Positions 15,440-23,198 of a DNA stretch of 27,643 nucleotides are shown here, one piece after another; position 1 is the stretch's first letter; every line of letters starts with the position of its first letter. The DNA is from Erythrobacter sp. (GTDB lineage: Bacteria > Pseudomonadota > Alphaproteobacteria > Sphingomonadales > Sphingomonadaceae): positions 1-27,643 of the forward strand of contig JANQTR010000009.1 in assembly GCA_030731635.1 (NCBI GenBank). The letters run 5' to 3'. A program made the position numbers and the translations under genes. The notes under the pieces are model-generated. The model worked only from the letters and a program-made list of their open reading frames with translations. It had not been told where the DNA came from and searched no databases.

Positions 15440-16173
15440 ACGCCGCCCCCTTTCGGCATTGCGGGACGCGGCGGATAGCGCAGTGCTCCGGTCGGATCGG
15501 ACAACTGCCCCTTGTGCAAGCGCATGATCAGCGAATCCGGCACTTTCTTGAGCAGGTGGACATCGTGGGTTGCAACCACCACCGTTGTGCCGACGCGGTG
15601 GTTGAGCGCTTCGAACAGGCGCAGCAATTTCAGCGCCATATCGGGATCGACATTGCCGGTTGGTTCATCGGCGATCAGCATCTTCGGGCGGGCAATCACC
15701 GCGCGGGCGATGGCGACGCGCTGTTGTTCTCCGCCCGAAAGCGTCGCCGGGATGGCATGCGCACGGTGCGCCAGCCCAACCCAATCCAGCATATCGGTCA
15801 CCGCCTTCATCACGCGCTTGTCATCCGCGCCCGCCAGCCGCAGCGGCAGCGCGACATTATCGAAGGCAGTAAGGTGCGGCACCAGCCGGAAATTCTGGAA
15901 CACTACGCCCAACCGCCGCCGCAAATCGGGCAGGCGTTCGCGGGGCATGGTGATCAGGTCTTGCCCGAACATCCGGATCGCGCCGCGTGAAGGGCGCTGC
16001 GCGAGGTACAGCAGTTTGAGCAAACTGGTCTTGCCCGCACCGCTCGCTCCGGTCAGAAAATAGAAACTGCCGGGGTACAGCGTGAAGGACAAATTGCTCA
16101 GCACTTCGGGATCGGTGCCATAGCGCAGGCCGACATTGTCGAACTTCACGATCTCGGCGGGGCGATCATCCAT
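15436..16173 (-). CDS. ftsE: Cell-division ABC transporter ATPase FtsE
   Basis: This is the cytoplasmic ATPase of FtsEX. The 245-residue product has a complete ABC nucleotide-binding domain: Walker A GASGAGKT (42-49, Lys48), a Q-loop near VVFQNFRLVPHLTAFDNVALPL, signature LSGGEQQRVAIARA, Walker B MLIADEP followed by TGNVDP, and the switch His in VVVATHD. VFQNFRLVPHLT and DEPTGNVDP are characteristic of FtsE. A TAGGGG ribosome site lies 6 bases before the ATG. It is the first gene of a four-gene run and is divergent from the zinc-ribbon gene, so the 167-base gap between them should contain both promoters. I could not identify a convincing -35/-10 pair there. Confidence 0.95.
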   Translation of the reverse strand: MDDRPAEIVKFDNVGLRYGTDPEVLSNLSFTLYPGSFYFLTGASGAGKTSLLKLLYLAQRPSRGAIRMFGQDLITMPRERLPDLRRRLGVVFQNFRLVPHLTAFDNVALPLRLAGADDKRVMKAVTDMLDWVGLAHRAHAIPATLSGGEQQRVAIARAVIARPKMLIADEPTGNVDPDMALKLLRLFEALNHRVGTTVVVATHDVHLLKKVPDSLIMRLHKGQLSDPTGALRYPPRPAMPKGGGV

Positions 16174-16340
16174 GGCTTGCCCCTATCAGCGCGGCCCTGC
16201 CGGGGAAAGCCGAACCTCGCAGACAAAGGGCGGCGCAGAGACGATATTCGCGCCGCAATGTGGAAAACACCGCCGAAATTGCCCGCATGGGAGCAGTGGC
16301 ACTTGTGCACGGGTGTGCGAAGGCTATTGCAATCGGTGAG

Positions 16341-17336
16341 ATGATCATCGCCTGCCCAGCCTGCAGCACCCGCTACGCGGTGCCAGATGCTGCCATTGGC
16401 AGTGAAGGCCGCACTGTGCGCTGCGCCAAGTGCAAGCATAGCTGGTTTCAAGATCCCCCGGTGCTAGATCTGGTGAACCCCGCTGGGCCACCCGCTTCGG
16501 AAGCCCAGCCGCAGTCAGCGCCGCGACCCCCTGCTCCCCCGTCCGCGCCCGCTACGGCGGCGACCATGCCCAGTGCACCGGAGCCGCAGCCCGCGCCTGA
16601 GCCTGCAGCCGATGGCCCATCGATCAGCCACTGGCGCGCGCCGAACGCGGGCAGTGAGGCCGATGCTGCTGATAAGAGCGCGTCGTTGGCGGCCCGCGCG
16701 TTGCGGCGGGGGCTTGGCCAAGGCGATCAGCCGGGCGGCGATGAACGGGTCGTCCCGCTAACCGATCCCCCCGCCGCCCTGCGTGATCCGGAACTGCCTG
16801 ATCCAGACCTGACTGAACCTGCCACAGGCATAGCTGACCCCCCGTTTGATGACGAGGACTACGCCGAGGAAGGCTCGCAGTTCGATTATCGCGCGCCTTT
16901 CACCCGGCGGCGCAACACCTTGCGCATGTGGACCCTTGCCGCAGCGATATTTGCCGCGCTGGCGATGGGGACAGTGGCCGCGGTCAATTACTATGGCCTG
17001 CCCGATTGGCTGCCACTGCAACGCCCGACTTTCGGTGTCGGCACGCCGGGGCTGGCGCTCGATTTCCCGCCGGCAGAGCAGCGCAGCGAAACCTTGGAAA
17101 GCGGCGAGAAGATCTTCCGGGTGCGCGGTAGCATCAGCAACACCACGCGCGAGACTATGGCAGTGCCTAATCTGTTGGTGGTCTTCAGCGATGCGCGCAA
17201 GCGCAATGTCGGTGATTGGGTGGTGGTTCCGGCCAAACGGCAATTGGCGCCGGGCGAGACCGTGACCGTGACCGAAGCCATCGCCAATATCCCACCCAGC
17301 GCTGCGGCTGCGGCGTTGGGCTGGGCCCCGAAGTGA
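16341..17336 (+). CDS. MJ0042-type zinc-ribbon, single-span membrane protein
   Basis: The 331-residue product begins MIIACPACSTRYAVPD, the MJ0042/zinc_ribbon_4-5 motif, with Cys5, Cys8, Cys28 and Cys31 as the expected zinc ligands. A long Pro/Ala/Glu-rich, probably disordered linker covers about 41-190. A basic RRR stretch and one transmembrane helix at about 196-216 follow. A C-terminal domain at about 237-331 (EKIFRVRGSISNTTRETMAVPNLLVVF) resembles the DUF3426/FxLYD beta-sandwich seen in this family. The zinc ribbon would face the cytoplasm and the sandwich the periplasm. Earlier in-frame ATGs (from 16260) are rejected because the conserved motif starts at 16341. It is divergent from ftsEX. 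The function is unknown; a link between cytoplasm and envelope is inference. Confidence 0.85.
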   Translation: MIIACPACSTRYAVPDAAIGSEGRTVRCAKCKHSWFQDPPVLDLVNPAGPPASEAQPQSAPRPPAPPSAPATAATMPSAPEPQPAPEPAADGPSISHWRAPNAGSEADAADKSASLAARALRRGLGQGDQPGGDERVVPLTDPPAALRDPELPDPDLTEPATGIADPPFDDEDYAEEGSQFDYRAPFTRRRNTLRMWTLAAAIFAALAMGTVAAVNYYGLPDWLPLQRPTFGVGTPGLALDFPPAEQRSETLESGEKIFRVRGSISNTTRETMAVPNLLVVFSDARKRNVGDWVVVPAKRQLAPGETVTVTEAIANIPPSAAAAALGWAPK

Positions 17337-17445
17337 TCAGCATCTGCGCCCAGCCATCAAAGGAGCTTGCGCCGCATCAAACCCCTTGCTAGTGGCGCGC
17401 TCCTACCGCGGGACCAGCACATTGGCTGCCCCGATATACCCGAGT

Positions 17446-17532
17446 GCGGTCGTGGCGGAACTGGTAGACGCGCAACGTTGAGGTCGTTGTGGGCGAAAGC
17501 CCGTGGAAGTTCGAGTCTTCTCGACCGCACCA
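17446..17532 (+). tRNA. tRNA-Leu (anticodon GAG)
   Basis: The acceptor stem GCGGTCG (17446-17452) pairs with CGACCGC (17522-17528), followed by discriminator A and an encoded CCA. The D-loop holds GGTAGA. The anticodon stem CAACG/CGTTG encloses TTGAGGT, with anticodon GAG at 17480-17482. A long variable arm (GGGC GAAA GCCC) marks a class II tRNA, and the T arm is GGAAG TTCGAGT CTTCT. All arms fold, so the gene looks functional. It decodes CUC and CUU leucine codons. Confidence 0.97.
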
Positions 17533-17552
17533 AATTCCAAGAATATTGCCTG

Positions 17553-17609
17553 GTGGGCGATGCGACCCCGGTTTGGGGCGTTTACCGGTCTGATCGCCAC
17601 GTTTTTTTT
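17553..17609 (+). terminator. Probable terminator after tRNA-Leu
   Basis: An outer stem pairs 17553-17561 with 17593-17600 (8 pairs, one bulged G). It contains an inner CCCC/GGGG hairpin (17566-17569 with 17575-17578). It is followed after one base by eight T (17602-17609). This is a two-part intrinsic terminator in the right place for the tRNA. It ends 26 bases before the start of the next gene, which therefore probably has its own promoter or depends on read-through. Confidence 0.6.
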
Positions 17610-17635
17610 AACGATTTGGCGTCCATCGCAGCGAC

Positions 17636-19843
17636 GTGCGCGAAATTCTCCGTCTTGATACGATCCGCAAGCTCGGGCTTGAACAGATCCCCGATCGCGA
17701 CGTGTTTACGCGCATTACCCATTTGGTCACTGCGATGCTCGATTGTCCGATCGCGCTGGTTTCGATTGTCGAGGCCGATCGCCAGTGGTTCCTTGGGCGC
17801 ACTGGCGTCGATATCGACCAAACTGACATCAACGCTTCGATCTGCGCTACCCTTGTGCTGGGCGATGGCCCGCTGCTGATTGACGATGCCCGCAATGATC
17901 CGCGATTGAGTGACACCGCGCTGGTCGTCGGCGCCCCATTCATCCGGTCATATCTGGGAGTACCGATCCGCTCGGAGGACGGCACAGTGCTGGGCGCGCT
18001 CTGCGCGATTTCACCTCAACCGGGCGCGTTCCAGCCCAAACAGGCCGCGCCGTTGGCGATGCTGGCCGAGCTTGCCGAACGCAGCATCGCGCTGCATTTG
18101 CGCACGCGCGAACTGGGCAGGGTCAATACCAGCTTGCAACAGTCTAGCCAAATCTTCCGCCAGGCCGAGCTGGCGGTCAATATCGGCAGTTGGCGGGTCG
18201 ATATTGCCACCAACCGGCTGCATTGGTCGGATCAGGTCTTCGTTATTGCCGGACTTGAGCCGGGGCAATCCGTCGCTGTCGAGGACGCAGTCAAGCTTTA
18301 CCAGCCCGAAGACCGGGCGATGGTCAGCGCCGCGCTGCGCAACACGATCGACGAAGGCCTGCCATTCAACGTCGAAGTCAGCATCACCCGCGAAGATGGC
18401 GAACACCGCCGCATCAGGATAATCGGCGAACGTGTCGATATTGATGGTCGGCCCGATAGCGTCGCCGGGATTATCCTTGATTGTACCGAAGAACACCTGC
18501 GCAATGTCGCGTTGAAACGCGCGGCCGAACGCGACCGGCTGACCGGGCTTTACAATCGCGCCAGTTTTGATCAGCGGCTGGCTGCTGCGATGCAGCGCGT
18601 CGCGGTTGAACCGGTCACGGTGGCGCTGCTCGATCTTGATGGTTTCAAGGACATCAATGATACGCTTGGCCATCTGGTCGGCGACCGGGTGCTCGAAGCA
18701 ATTGCCGAACAGCTGCGGATCAGGATGGCGCAAGGGGTGTTTCTGGCCCGGTGGGGCGGGGATGAATTTGCCATGTTGTTTCCGCCCACTATATCGCTCG
18801 ACGATGCGACCGCCTTTATCCATGAGCTGTTGCGCGAATTTGACGATATCGCCCCGTTTGGCGATGGTCTGATCAAGATCGGGGCGACCTGCGGAGTGGC
18901 GCGGATGGATACCCCGGCCGATACCTTGGCGAGCAGCGAGGAGATCATGCGCCGGGCTGATCTGGCATTGTATCGTGGCAAGGAAGACGGGCGCGGCGCG
19001 GTGGTGAGCTGGAACCAGCAGATGGACACGCGCCAATCTGAACGCCAGCAGGCGATGGGGCGCCTGCGCGGCGCGCTCAATGCCGGACGGGTGCTGGCAG
19101 CCTATCAGCCGATTGTCGAATTGGAGAGCGGGCAGGTCACCTCAGTCGAAGCGCTGCTGCGGCTGCGCGCCGAAGATGGCCAATTGTTGACGGCAAGCGA
19201 AGTGTTTGCCGCTCTGCTTGATCCGGAATTGTCGCGGCGGGTGTCACGGGTGATGCTCGATTCGGTGGTTGCCGATGGCCCGGCGCTACTTGCGCTGTTC
19301 GGGCCGGATTGCCGGATCGGCCTCAACCTGTCCGAAGCCGACCTGCGCCAAGGCGATTTCGTGCGCCATCTGATCGCAGTGATCGATGCCAGCGTCCTGC
19401 GCCCTGCCAACATCACCATTGAAGTGACCGAGACCATGCTGCTCGACGCTGGCGGGCAGCTGCGCGCGTCGCTGACGATGCTCGATGAATGCGGCTACAC
19501 GATCTGCCTTGATGATTTTGGCACCGGCTTTTCATCGCTGACACACCTGCGTGAATTTCCGATTCACAAGGTCAAGATCGACCGGGATTTCATCGCCGTC
19601 ATCGCCGAGGATCACCAATCGCGGCTGATCATTCAGGCGATTGTCCAAATGGGCCATAGCCTTGGTCTGAAGGTGGTGGTCGAAGGGGTCGAGACCGAAG
19701 AGCAGGAAACGTTCCTGCGCGCCATCGGCTGCCGTCATGTGCAAGGCTATCGCTATGGTCGTCCGGCCTTGCTGGATGACCTGCAAGCGCAGTTCGTGAT
19801 GGCCCGCGGCGCGGCGCAACCGTTGCGCCATTCCGCTGCCTGA
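17636..19843 (+). CDS. GAF-PAS-GGDEF-EAL cyclic-di-GMP signalling protein
   Basis: This is a 735-residue cytoplasmic protein with four domains. An N-terminal GAF domain spans about 10-155 (IALVSIVEADRQWFLGR, FIRSYLGVPIRSEDG). A PAS domain spans about 170-285 (NIGSWRVDIATNRLHWSD). A diguanylate cyclase domain has an intact GGDEF (374-378). A phosphodiesterase domain has EAL at 505-507, DDFGTG from Asp626, Lys647 and Glu683 present. Both catalytic centres look intact. The inhibitory RxxD I-site expected just before GGDEF is absent (Ala365 and Val368 stand there). The GTG start is the only one that keeps the whole GAF domain; an in-frame TAA lies 24 bases upstream. There are no transmembrane segments. 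Net activity cannot be predicted, and GAF/PAS ligands are unknown. Confidence 0.95.
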   Translation: MREILRLDTIRKLGLEQIPDRDVFTRITHLVTAMLDCPIALVSIVEADRQWFLGRTGVDIDQTDINASICATLVLGDGPLLIDDARNDPRLSDTALVVGAPFIRSYLGVPIRSEDGTVLGALCAISPQPGAFQPKQAAPLAMLAELAERSIALHLRTRELGRVNTSLQQSSQIFRQAELAVNIGSWRVDIATNRLHWSDQVFVIAGLEPGQSVAVEDAVKLYQPEDRAMVSAALRNTIDEGLPFNVEVSITREDGEHRRIRIIGERVDIDGRPDSVAGIILDCTEEHLRNVALKRAAERDRLTGLYNRASFDQRLAAAMQRVAVEPVTVALLDLDGFKDINDTLGHLVGDRVLEAIAEQLRIRMAQGVFLARWGGDEFAMLFPPTISLDDATAFIHELLREFDDIAPFGDGLIKIGATCGVARMDTPADTLASSEEIMRRADLALYRGKEDGRGAVVSWNQQMDTRQSERQQAMGRLRGALNAGRVLAAYQPIVELESGQVTSVEALLRLRAEDGQLLTASEVFAALLDPELSRRVSRVMLDSVVADGPALLALFGPDCRIGLNLSEADLRQGDFVRHLIAVIDASVLRPANITIEVTETMLLDAGGQLRASLTMLDECGYTICLDDFGTGFSSLTHLREFPIHKVKIDRDFIAVIAEDHQSRLIIQAIVQMGHSLGLKVVVEGVETEEQETFLRAIGCRHVQGYRYGRPALLDDLQAQFVMARGAAQPLRHSAA

Positions 19844-19852
19844 CTGCTTGAT

Positions 19853-20368
19853 TTAACGGGTTAGTGCGGCCTCACGCGCGGGGTCTCCGGCGGTAAAAAT
19901 GAAGGTGGTCACCGCAGTCCCGCTACCGATATTGACCCGGTTTTCCTGCCGCGCCCAGACATCGGTGAGGATCTGTGAGTTGACCAGCACGCTGGCGTCC
20001 GGCGCCGGTGCAGGAGCCTCCTGATAGACGAACAGGCTGCCACCGATGATTTCGCTGCCGACATAATCAGGAGACGCCGCCTGCCCGTCTATTTCCAGCA
20101 GGAACCGGCGCACGATATAGCGCGAAAAGGCCTCGCGACTGTCAGCACTGCCGACAATATCAGGGACCTTCGCGCCCTGCACCCTGAGCGCGTGTTCGGC
20201 ATCATGCACCGGCACCTGATGCACCAGTTCAAGCCGATCGGTGCGCGGGTTGATCGTCACTGTGCTGATCGCAATCTTCTGCTGGTGCGCCCAGACCGGG
20301 GTTGCCAGAATCGAAGGCAAAACCGGGGCCAGCAGTAGCGCGATCAGCAGCAGTGCACGCCGGATCAC
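19853..20368 (-). CDS. DUF6702-like secreted protein
   Basis: The 171-residue product has a clear signal peptide (ALLLIALLLAPVLPSILA, cleavage near PVWA-H). A single domain follows (KIAISTVTINPRTDRLELVHQVPVHDAEHAL) that matches my recollection of DUF6702, a small exported family of unknown function often found beside M1 metallopeptidases. Later features are SRYIVRRFLLEIDG and FVYQEAPAP, and FIFTAGDPAREAALTR at the end. The start overlaps the M1 peptidase stop by 4 bases, so the two are translated together. Because both are exported, a role as accessory or inhibitor of the peptidase is conceivable, but nothing in the sequence shows it. It ends 9 bases from the convergent cyclic-di-GMP gene, with no terminator visible. 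Confidence 0.78.
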   Translation of the reverse strand: MIRRALLLIALLLAPVLPSILATPVWAHQQKIAISTVTINPRTDRLELVHQVPVHDAEHALRVQGAKVPDIVGSADSREAFSRYIVRRFLLEIDGQAASPDYVGSEIIGGSLFVYQEAPAPAPDASVLVNSQILTDVWARQENRVNIGSGTAVTTFIFTAGDPAREAALTR

Positions 20369-22800
20369 TTGCGGTCTTTCACCGGTTCGGCCCCAGCGGT
20401 TTCACCCATCAAATCGCGGCTGACGCGGGCCTTGCTGCGTTCTTCCTTGAAGGCTTCGACACGGCTGGGGATGATCCGGCGCGGGTAGTGGTTGTTTTCG
20501 ATATCGGCATCGGCGGTTTCCCAATCGGGATCAACCACCACCTGCACCAGTTCCTTGCCCTTGGGGAAAACCAGCAGCTTGGCGACTTCCTTGGCGTTAC
20601 GGCGCCAGATTTCGGCCGGGATCATCAGCTTTTCGGTCTTGCCATCGGCAAATGTCAGGCCAAGGATGATCGGCATCACCAGCCCGCCCTTGTTGCTGAA
20701 GTTGAGGACGTAATAATTCGCGTCCTCCTTTACCGCGCGGTCAAACGCGGCGCGCTCCCACCGGTCGAGGCCTTCGAGGAAATCCTTGTAGCTCTTGGTA
20801 TCCTTTGGCGTGACGGTGAACTGGTCGTTGTCATCGTAGAAATCGGTGACGCCGGGATTTTCCAGCACCCAGATCGGCAGACGCTGCTGTTCATTCAGGC
20901 GGATGCCGACCACCTCGGGTTCATCACTGCGTTCCTTGCGGCGGCGCGGCAGATCAATATCCGGGTTTTTGGTATCCATCTTCAGCCGGTAAATCGAATC
21001 CAGCGAAATATCGACGTGATCCGTGGTGTAGAACCACCCGCGCCAGAACCAGTCGAGATCGGTGCCCGAAGCTTCTTCAATGGTGCGGAAGAAATCGGCC
21101 GGGGTGGGCCGCTTGAACTTCCAGCGGCGGGCATATTCCTTGAGCGCGAAATCGAACCGTTCGCGCCCGATGATGGTATCGCGCAGCAGGTGATAGGCGG
21201 CCGACGGTTTGCCATAGGCATTGGCACCGAGATTGGTGACCGAATCCGATTGCGTCATGATCGGCTGCTGTTCGCTGGACACCATGTAGCTGACCATGTC
21301 GCGCGGCAGGCTGCGGGTCCACGGCATGTCGGGATCCCATTCGTAGCCGGCGACCGAATCGAGGAAGGAGTTCAATCCTTCGTCCATCCACGTCCATTGG
21401 CGTTCATCCGAATTGACCGTCATCGGGAAATAGATGTGGCCGATTTCGTGGATCACCACGCCCACCAGAAACACCTTTTCCGCCTCGGAATAGGTGCGGC
21501 TGCCATCCTTATTCAGCGTGGTGCGTGGCCCGTTGAAGGTGATCATCGGGTATTCCATCCCGCCGACCGGCCCGTTTACGGACTGCGCGGTGGGGTAGGG
21601 GTAATCAAAGCTGAAGCGCGAATAGACCTTGAGCGTGTGGACCACGGCGGCGGTCGAATATTTGCGCCACAGATCGCCGCCTTCCTTGGGCCAGAAGCTC
21701 ATGGCGAGAACGGTTTCGTTCTCGGCGCCGGGCTGTTGCACGCCTTGCGCATCCCACATGAATTTGCGGCTGGAGCCCCAGGCAAAATCGCGCACATTGG
21801 TGGCTGCAAACTTCCACGTCTTGCGCCCGGTCGCCCCGGTGGCTTCGTTGGCAGCGGCTTCTTCAGGGGTGACGATGAAAAGTGGTGCAGCAGCAGTCTT
21901 GGCCGTTTCGAGCCGCTGGCGCTGCGCTGCGCTGAGCACCGTATCAGCGTTCTGAAGCACCCCGGTGGCGGCCACGATGTGATCATCGGGCACGGTCATT
22001 TCGACATCATAATCGCCGAATTCCAGCGTGAATTCGCCGCGACCCAGAAACTCCTTGTTGTGCCAGCCTTCGTAGTCCGAATAGACCACCATGCGCGGAA
22101 ACCACTGCGCGATCAGGAAGATGTCATTGCCGCCCTTGCGCGGATCATCGGGAAAATGTTCGTAACCCGAACGCGCATTGACCGCGTCTTCTTCAACGAT
22201 GTTGAACGCCCATTCGATGGTATATTCGGTGCTGGCCCCCGGCGCGAGCGGTTCTGGCAGATCAACCCGCATCAGCGTGCCGACAATGGTGTGCGGCAGG
22301 TCTGCGCCGGCCAATGTCTTCACCGCGCTGATATCATAGCCATAAGTGTTGTCGGCCATCGCTTGCTGGCGGCGCAGTTCCTGCATCGAAAGCTTGGTCG
22401 GCTCGCTTGCCGAACCCAGCGTCACCTTCGGCCCGCGCCGACCGGGGCCGCCGAAAGCGTCGGTCAATTCGGCCATCGAATCGGTGCGGAAAATGTTCTG
22501 ATCAAGCTGCATCCACAACCACGGCAGCGTGTCGGGCGAATTGTTGGTGTAACGGATGGTGGCGCGCGCGGTCAGGCGGCGGCGGTCTTCGTCCAATTCG
22601 GCGGTGATCTTGTAATCGACCTTTTGCTGCCAGTATTCATGCCCCGGTGCGCCGCCCGCGGTGCGGTAGGTGTTGGCATCGGGCAGCACTTCGTCCAGCT
22701 GGCGGAACTTGTCTTCGTAACTGCCTTTGGTCTGCTGGATGCCCTGCGCCGATGCGGGGATGGTGAACAGCAGGGCGAAGACAAACAGCACGAAACGCAA
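20365..22800 (-). CDS. Secreted M1-family zinc metallopeptidase
   Basis: The product is an aminopeptidase-like protein of the gluzincin M1 family, 811 residues from TTG 22800. That start is chosen because GGAG lies 7 bases upstream and a signal peptide begins there (RFVLFVFALLFTIPASA-Q); an in-frame TTG at 22830 is an alternative. The zinc site is complete: HEIGH (451-455) with the third ligand Glu474 in WMDEGLNSF, at the standard 18-residue spacing. GGMEYP stands where classical members have the GAMEN exopeptidase loop, so substrate selection may differ. The region after the catalytic domain (LVMPIILGLTFADGKTEKL) is a beta domain typical of large uncharacterised M1 proteins. It is coupled to a DUF6702 gene. 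Periplasmic location and zinc peptidase fold are well supported; the substrate is unknown. Confidence 0.92.
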   Translation of the reverse strand: MRFVLFVFALLFTIPASAQGIQQTKGSYEDKFRQLDEVLPDANTYRTAGGAPGHEYWQQKVDYKITAELDEDRRRLTARATIRYTNNSPDTLPWLWMQLDQNIFRTDSMAELTDAFGGPGRRGPKVTLGSASEPTKLSMQELRRQQAMADNTYGYDISAVKTLAGADLPHTIVGTLMRVDLPEPLAPGASTEYTIEWAFNIVEEDAVNARSGYEHFPDDPRKGGNDIFLIAQWFPRMVVYSDYEGWHNKEFLGRGEFTLEFGDYDVEMTVPDDHIVAATGVLQNADTVLSAAQRQRLETAKTAAAPLFIVTPEEAAANEATGATGRKTWKFAATNVRDFAWGSSRKFMWDAQGVQQPGAENETVLAMSFWPKEGGDLWRKYSTAAVVHTLKVYSRFSFDYPYPTAQSVNGPVGGMEYPMITFNGPRTTLNKDGSRTYSEAEKVFLVGVVIHEIGHIYFPMTVNSDERQWTWMDEGLNSFLDSVAGYEWDPDMPWTRSLPRDMVSYMVSSEQQPIMTQSDSVTNLGANAYGKPSAAYHLLRDTIIGRERFDFALKEYARRWKFKRPTPADFFRTIEEASGTDLDWFWRGWFYTTDHVDISLDSIYRLKMDTKNPDIDLPRRRKERSDEPEVVGIRLNEQQRLPIWVLENPGVTDFYDDNDQFTVTPKDTKSYKDFLEGLDRWERAAFDRAVKEDANYYVLNFSNKGGLVMPIILGLTFADGKTEKLMIPAEIWRRNAKEVAKLLVFPKGKELVQVVVDPDWETADADIENNHYPRRIIPSRVEAFKEERSKARVSRDLMGETAGAEPVKDRK

Positions 22801-22944
22801 GGGCGTTCTCCGACGAATGTGACAGGGCAAACGCGGCAGGTGAAAGCGTAAAAGTATTGCGGGCGCAAGCGGGCATCCGGCCCATCACGGCAATTTTGTT
22901 TCACGTATGGCATCCAGACCACTTTCCCCCTATCGCGGCGTTGC

Positions 22945-23142
22945 ATGACCGAACCTGCCAAAGACGCCCGGTACCACGCCCTGCATGAAGACGCCTGCGC
23001 GCGCGGGCAGAGCACGTATCGCGATCCTGAGACCGGCTACACCGTGTTCACCCGCGCCGCGCATCTCGCACGTGGCAAGTGTTGCGGTTCGGCCTGCCGC
23101 CACTGCCCCTATGATCACGCAGCCGTGCCCCGCGCACGCTGA
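22945..23142 (+). CDS. DUF5522 cysteine-rich mini-protein
   Basis: The 65-residue product ends in a cysteine cluster, GKCCGSACRHCPYDH, preceded by DPETGYTVFTRAAHLARG. This is the DUF5522 pattern: a short protein with a CCGSxCRHCPY motif suited to binding a metal or an iron-sulfur cluster. The four cysteines and a His are all present, so it is not a decayed gene. It starts about 140 bases from the divergent M1 peptidase gene and stops 56 bases before the formaldehyde dehydrogenase ATG on the same strand. No convincing ribosome site was seen. The function of the family is unknown; a link to the dehydrogenase is suggested by position only. Confidence 0.85.
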   Translation: MTEPAKDARYHALHEDACARGQSTYRDPETGYTVFTRAAHLARGKCCGSACRHCPYDHAAVPRAR

Positions 23143-23198
23143 CGCTTGCCAAGCCGTGCGCGGTTGGGAATAGGCTCGACCCCAAGGAGAATTCGCCC

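Noticed and set aside
17386..17414. Promoter for tRNA-Leu (TTGCTA as -35)
   Set aside because: No acceptable -10 hexamer lies 16-18 bases downstream.
18011..19036. Minus-strand open frame of 341 codons inside the GGDEF-EAL gene
   Set aside because: It is a shadow of a gene with four intact domains on the other strand; no domain or ribosome site supports it.
20302..22851. Plus-strand open frame of 849 codons opposite the M1 peptidase gene
   Set aside because: It is longer than the real gene, but its translation is His/Gly/Ile-rich with no recognisable domain. The minus strand carries a full signal peptide, HEIGH-x18-E site and coupled partner. Long antisense frames are expected at this GC content.
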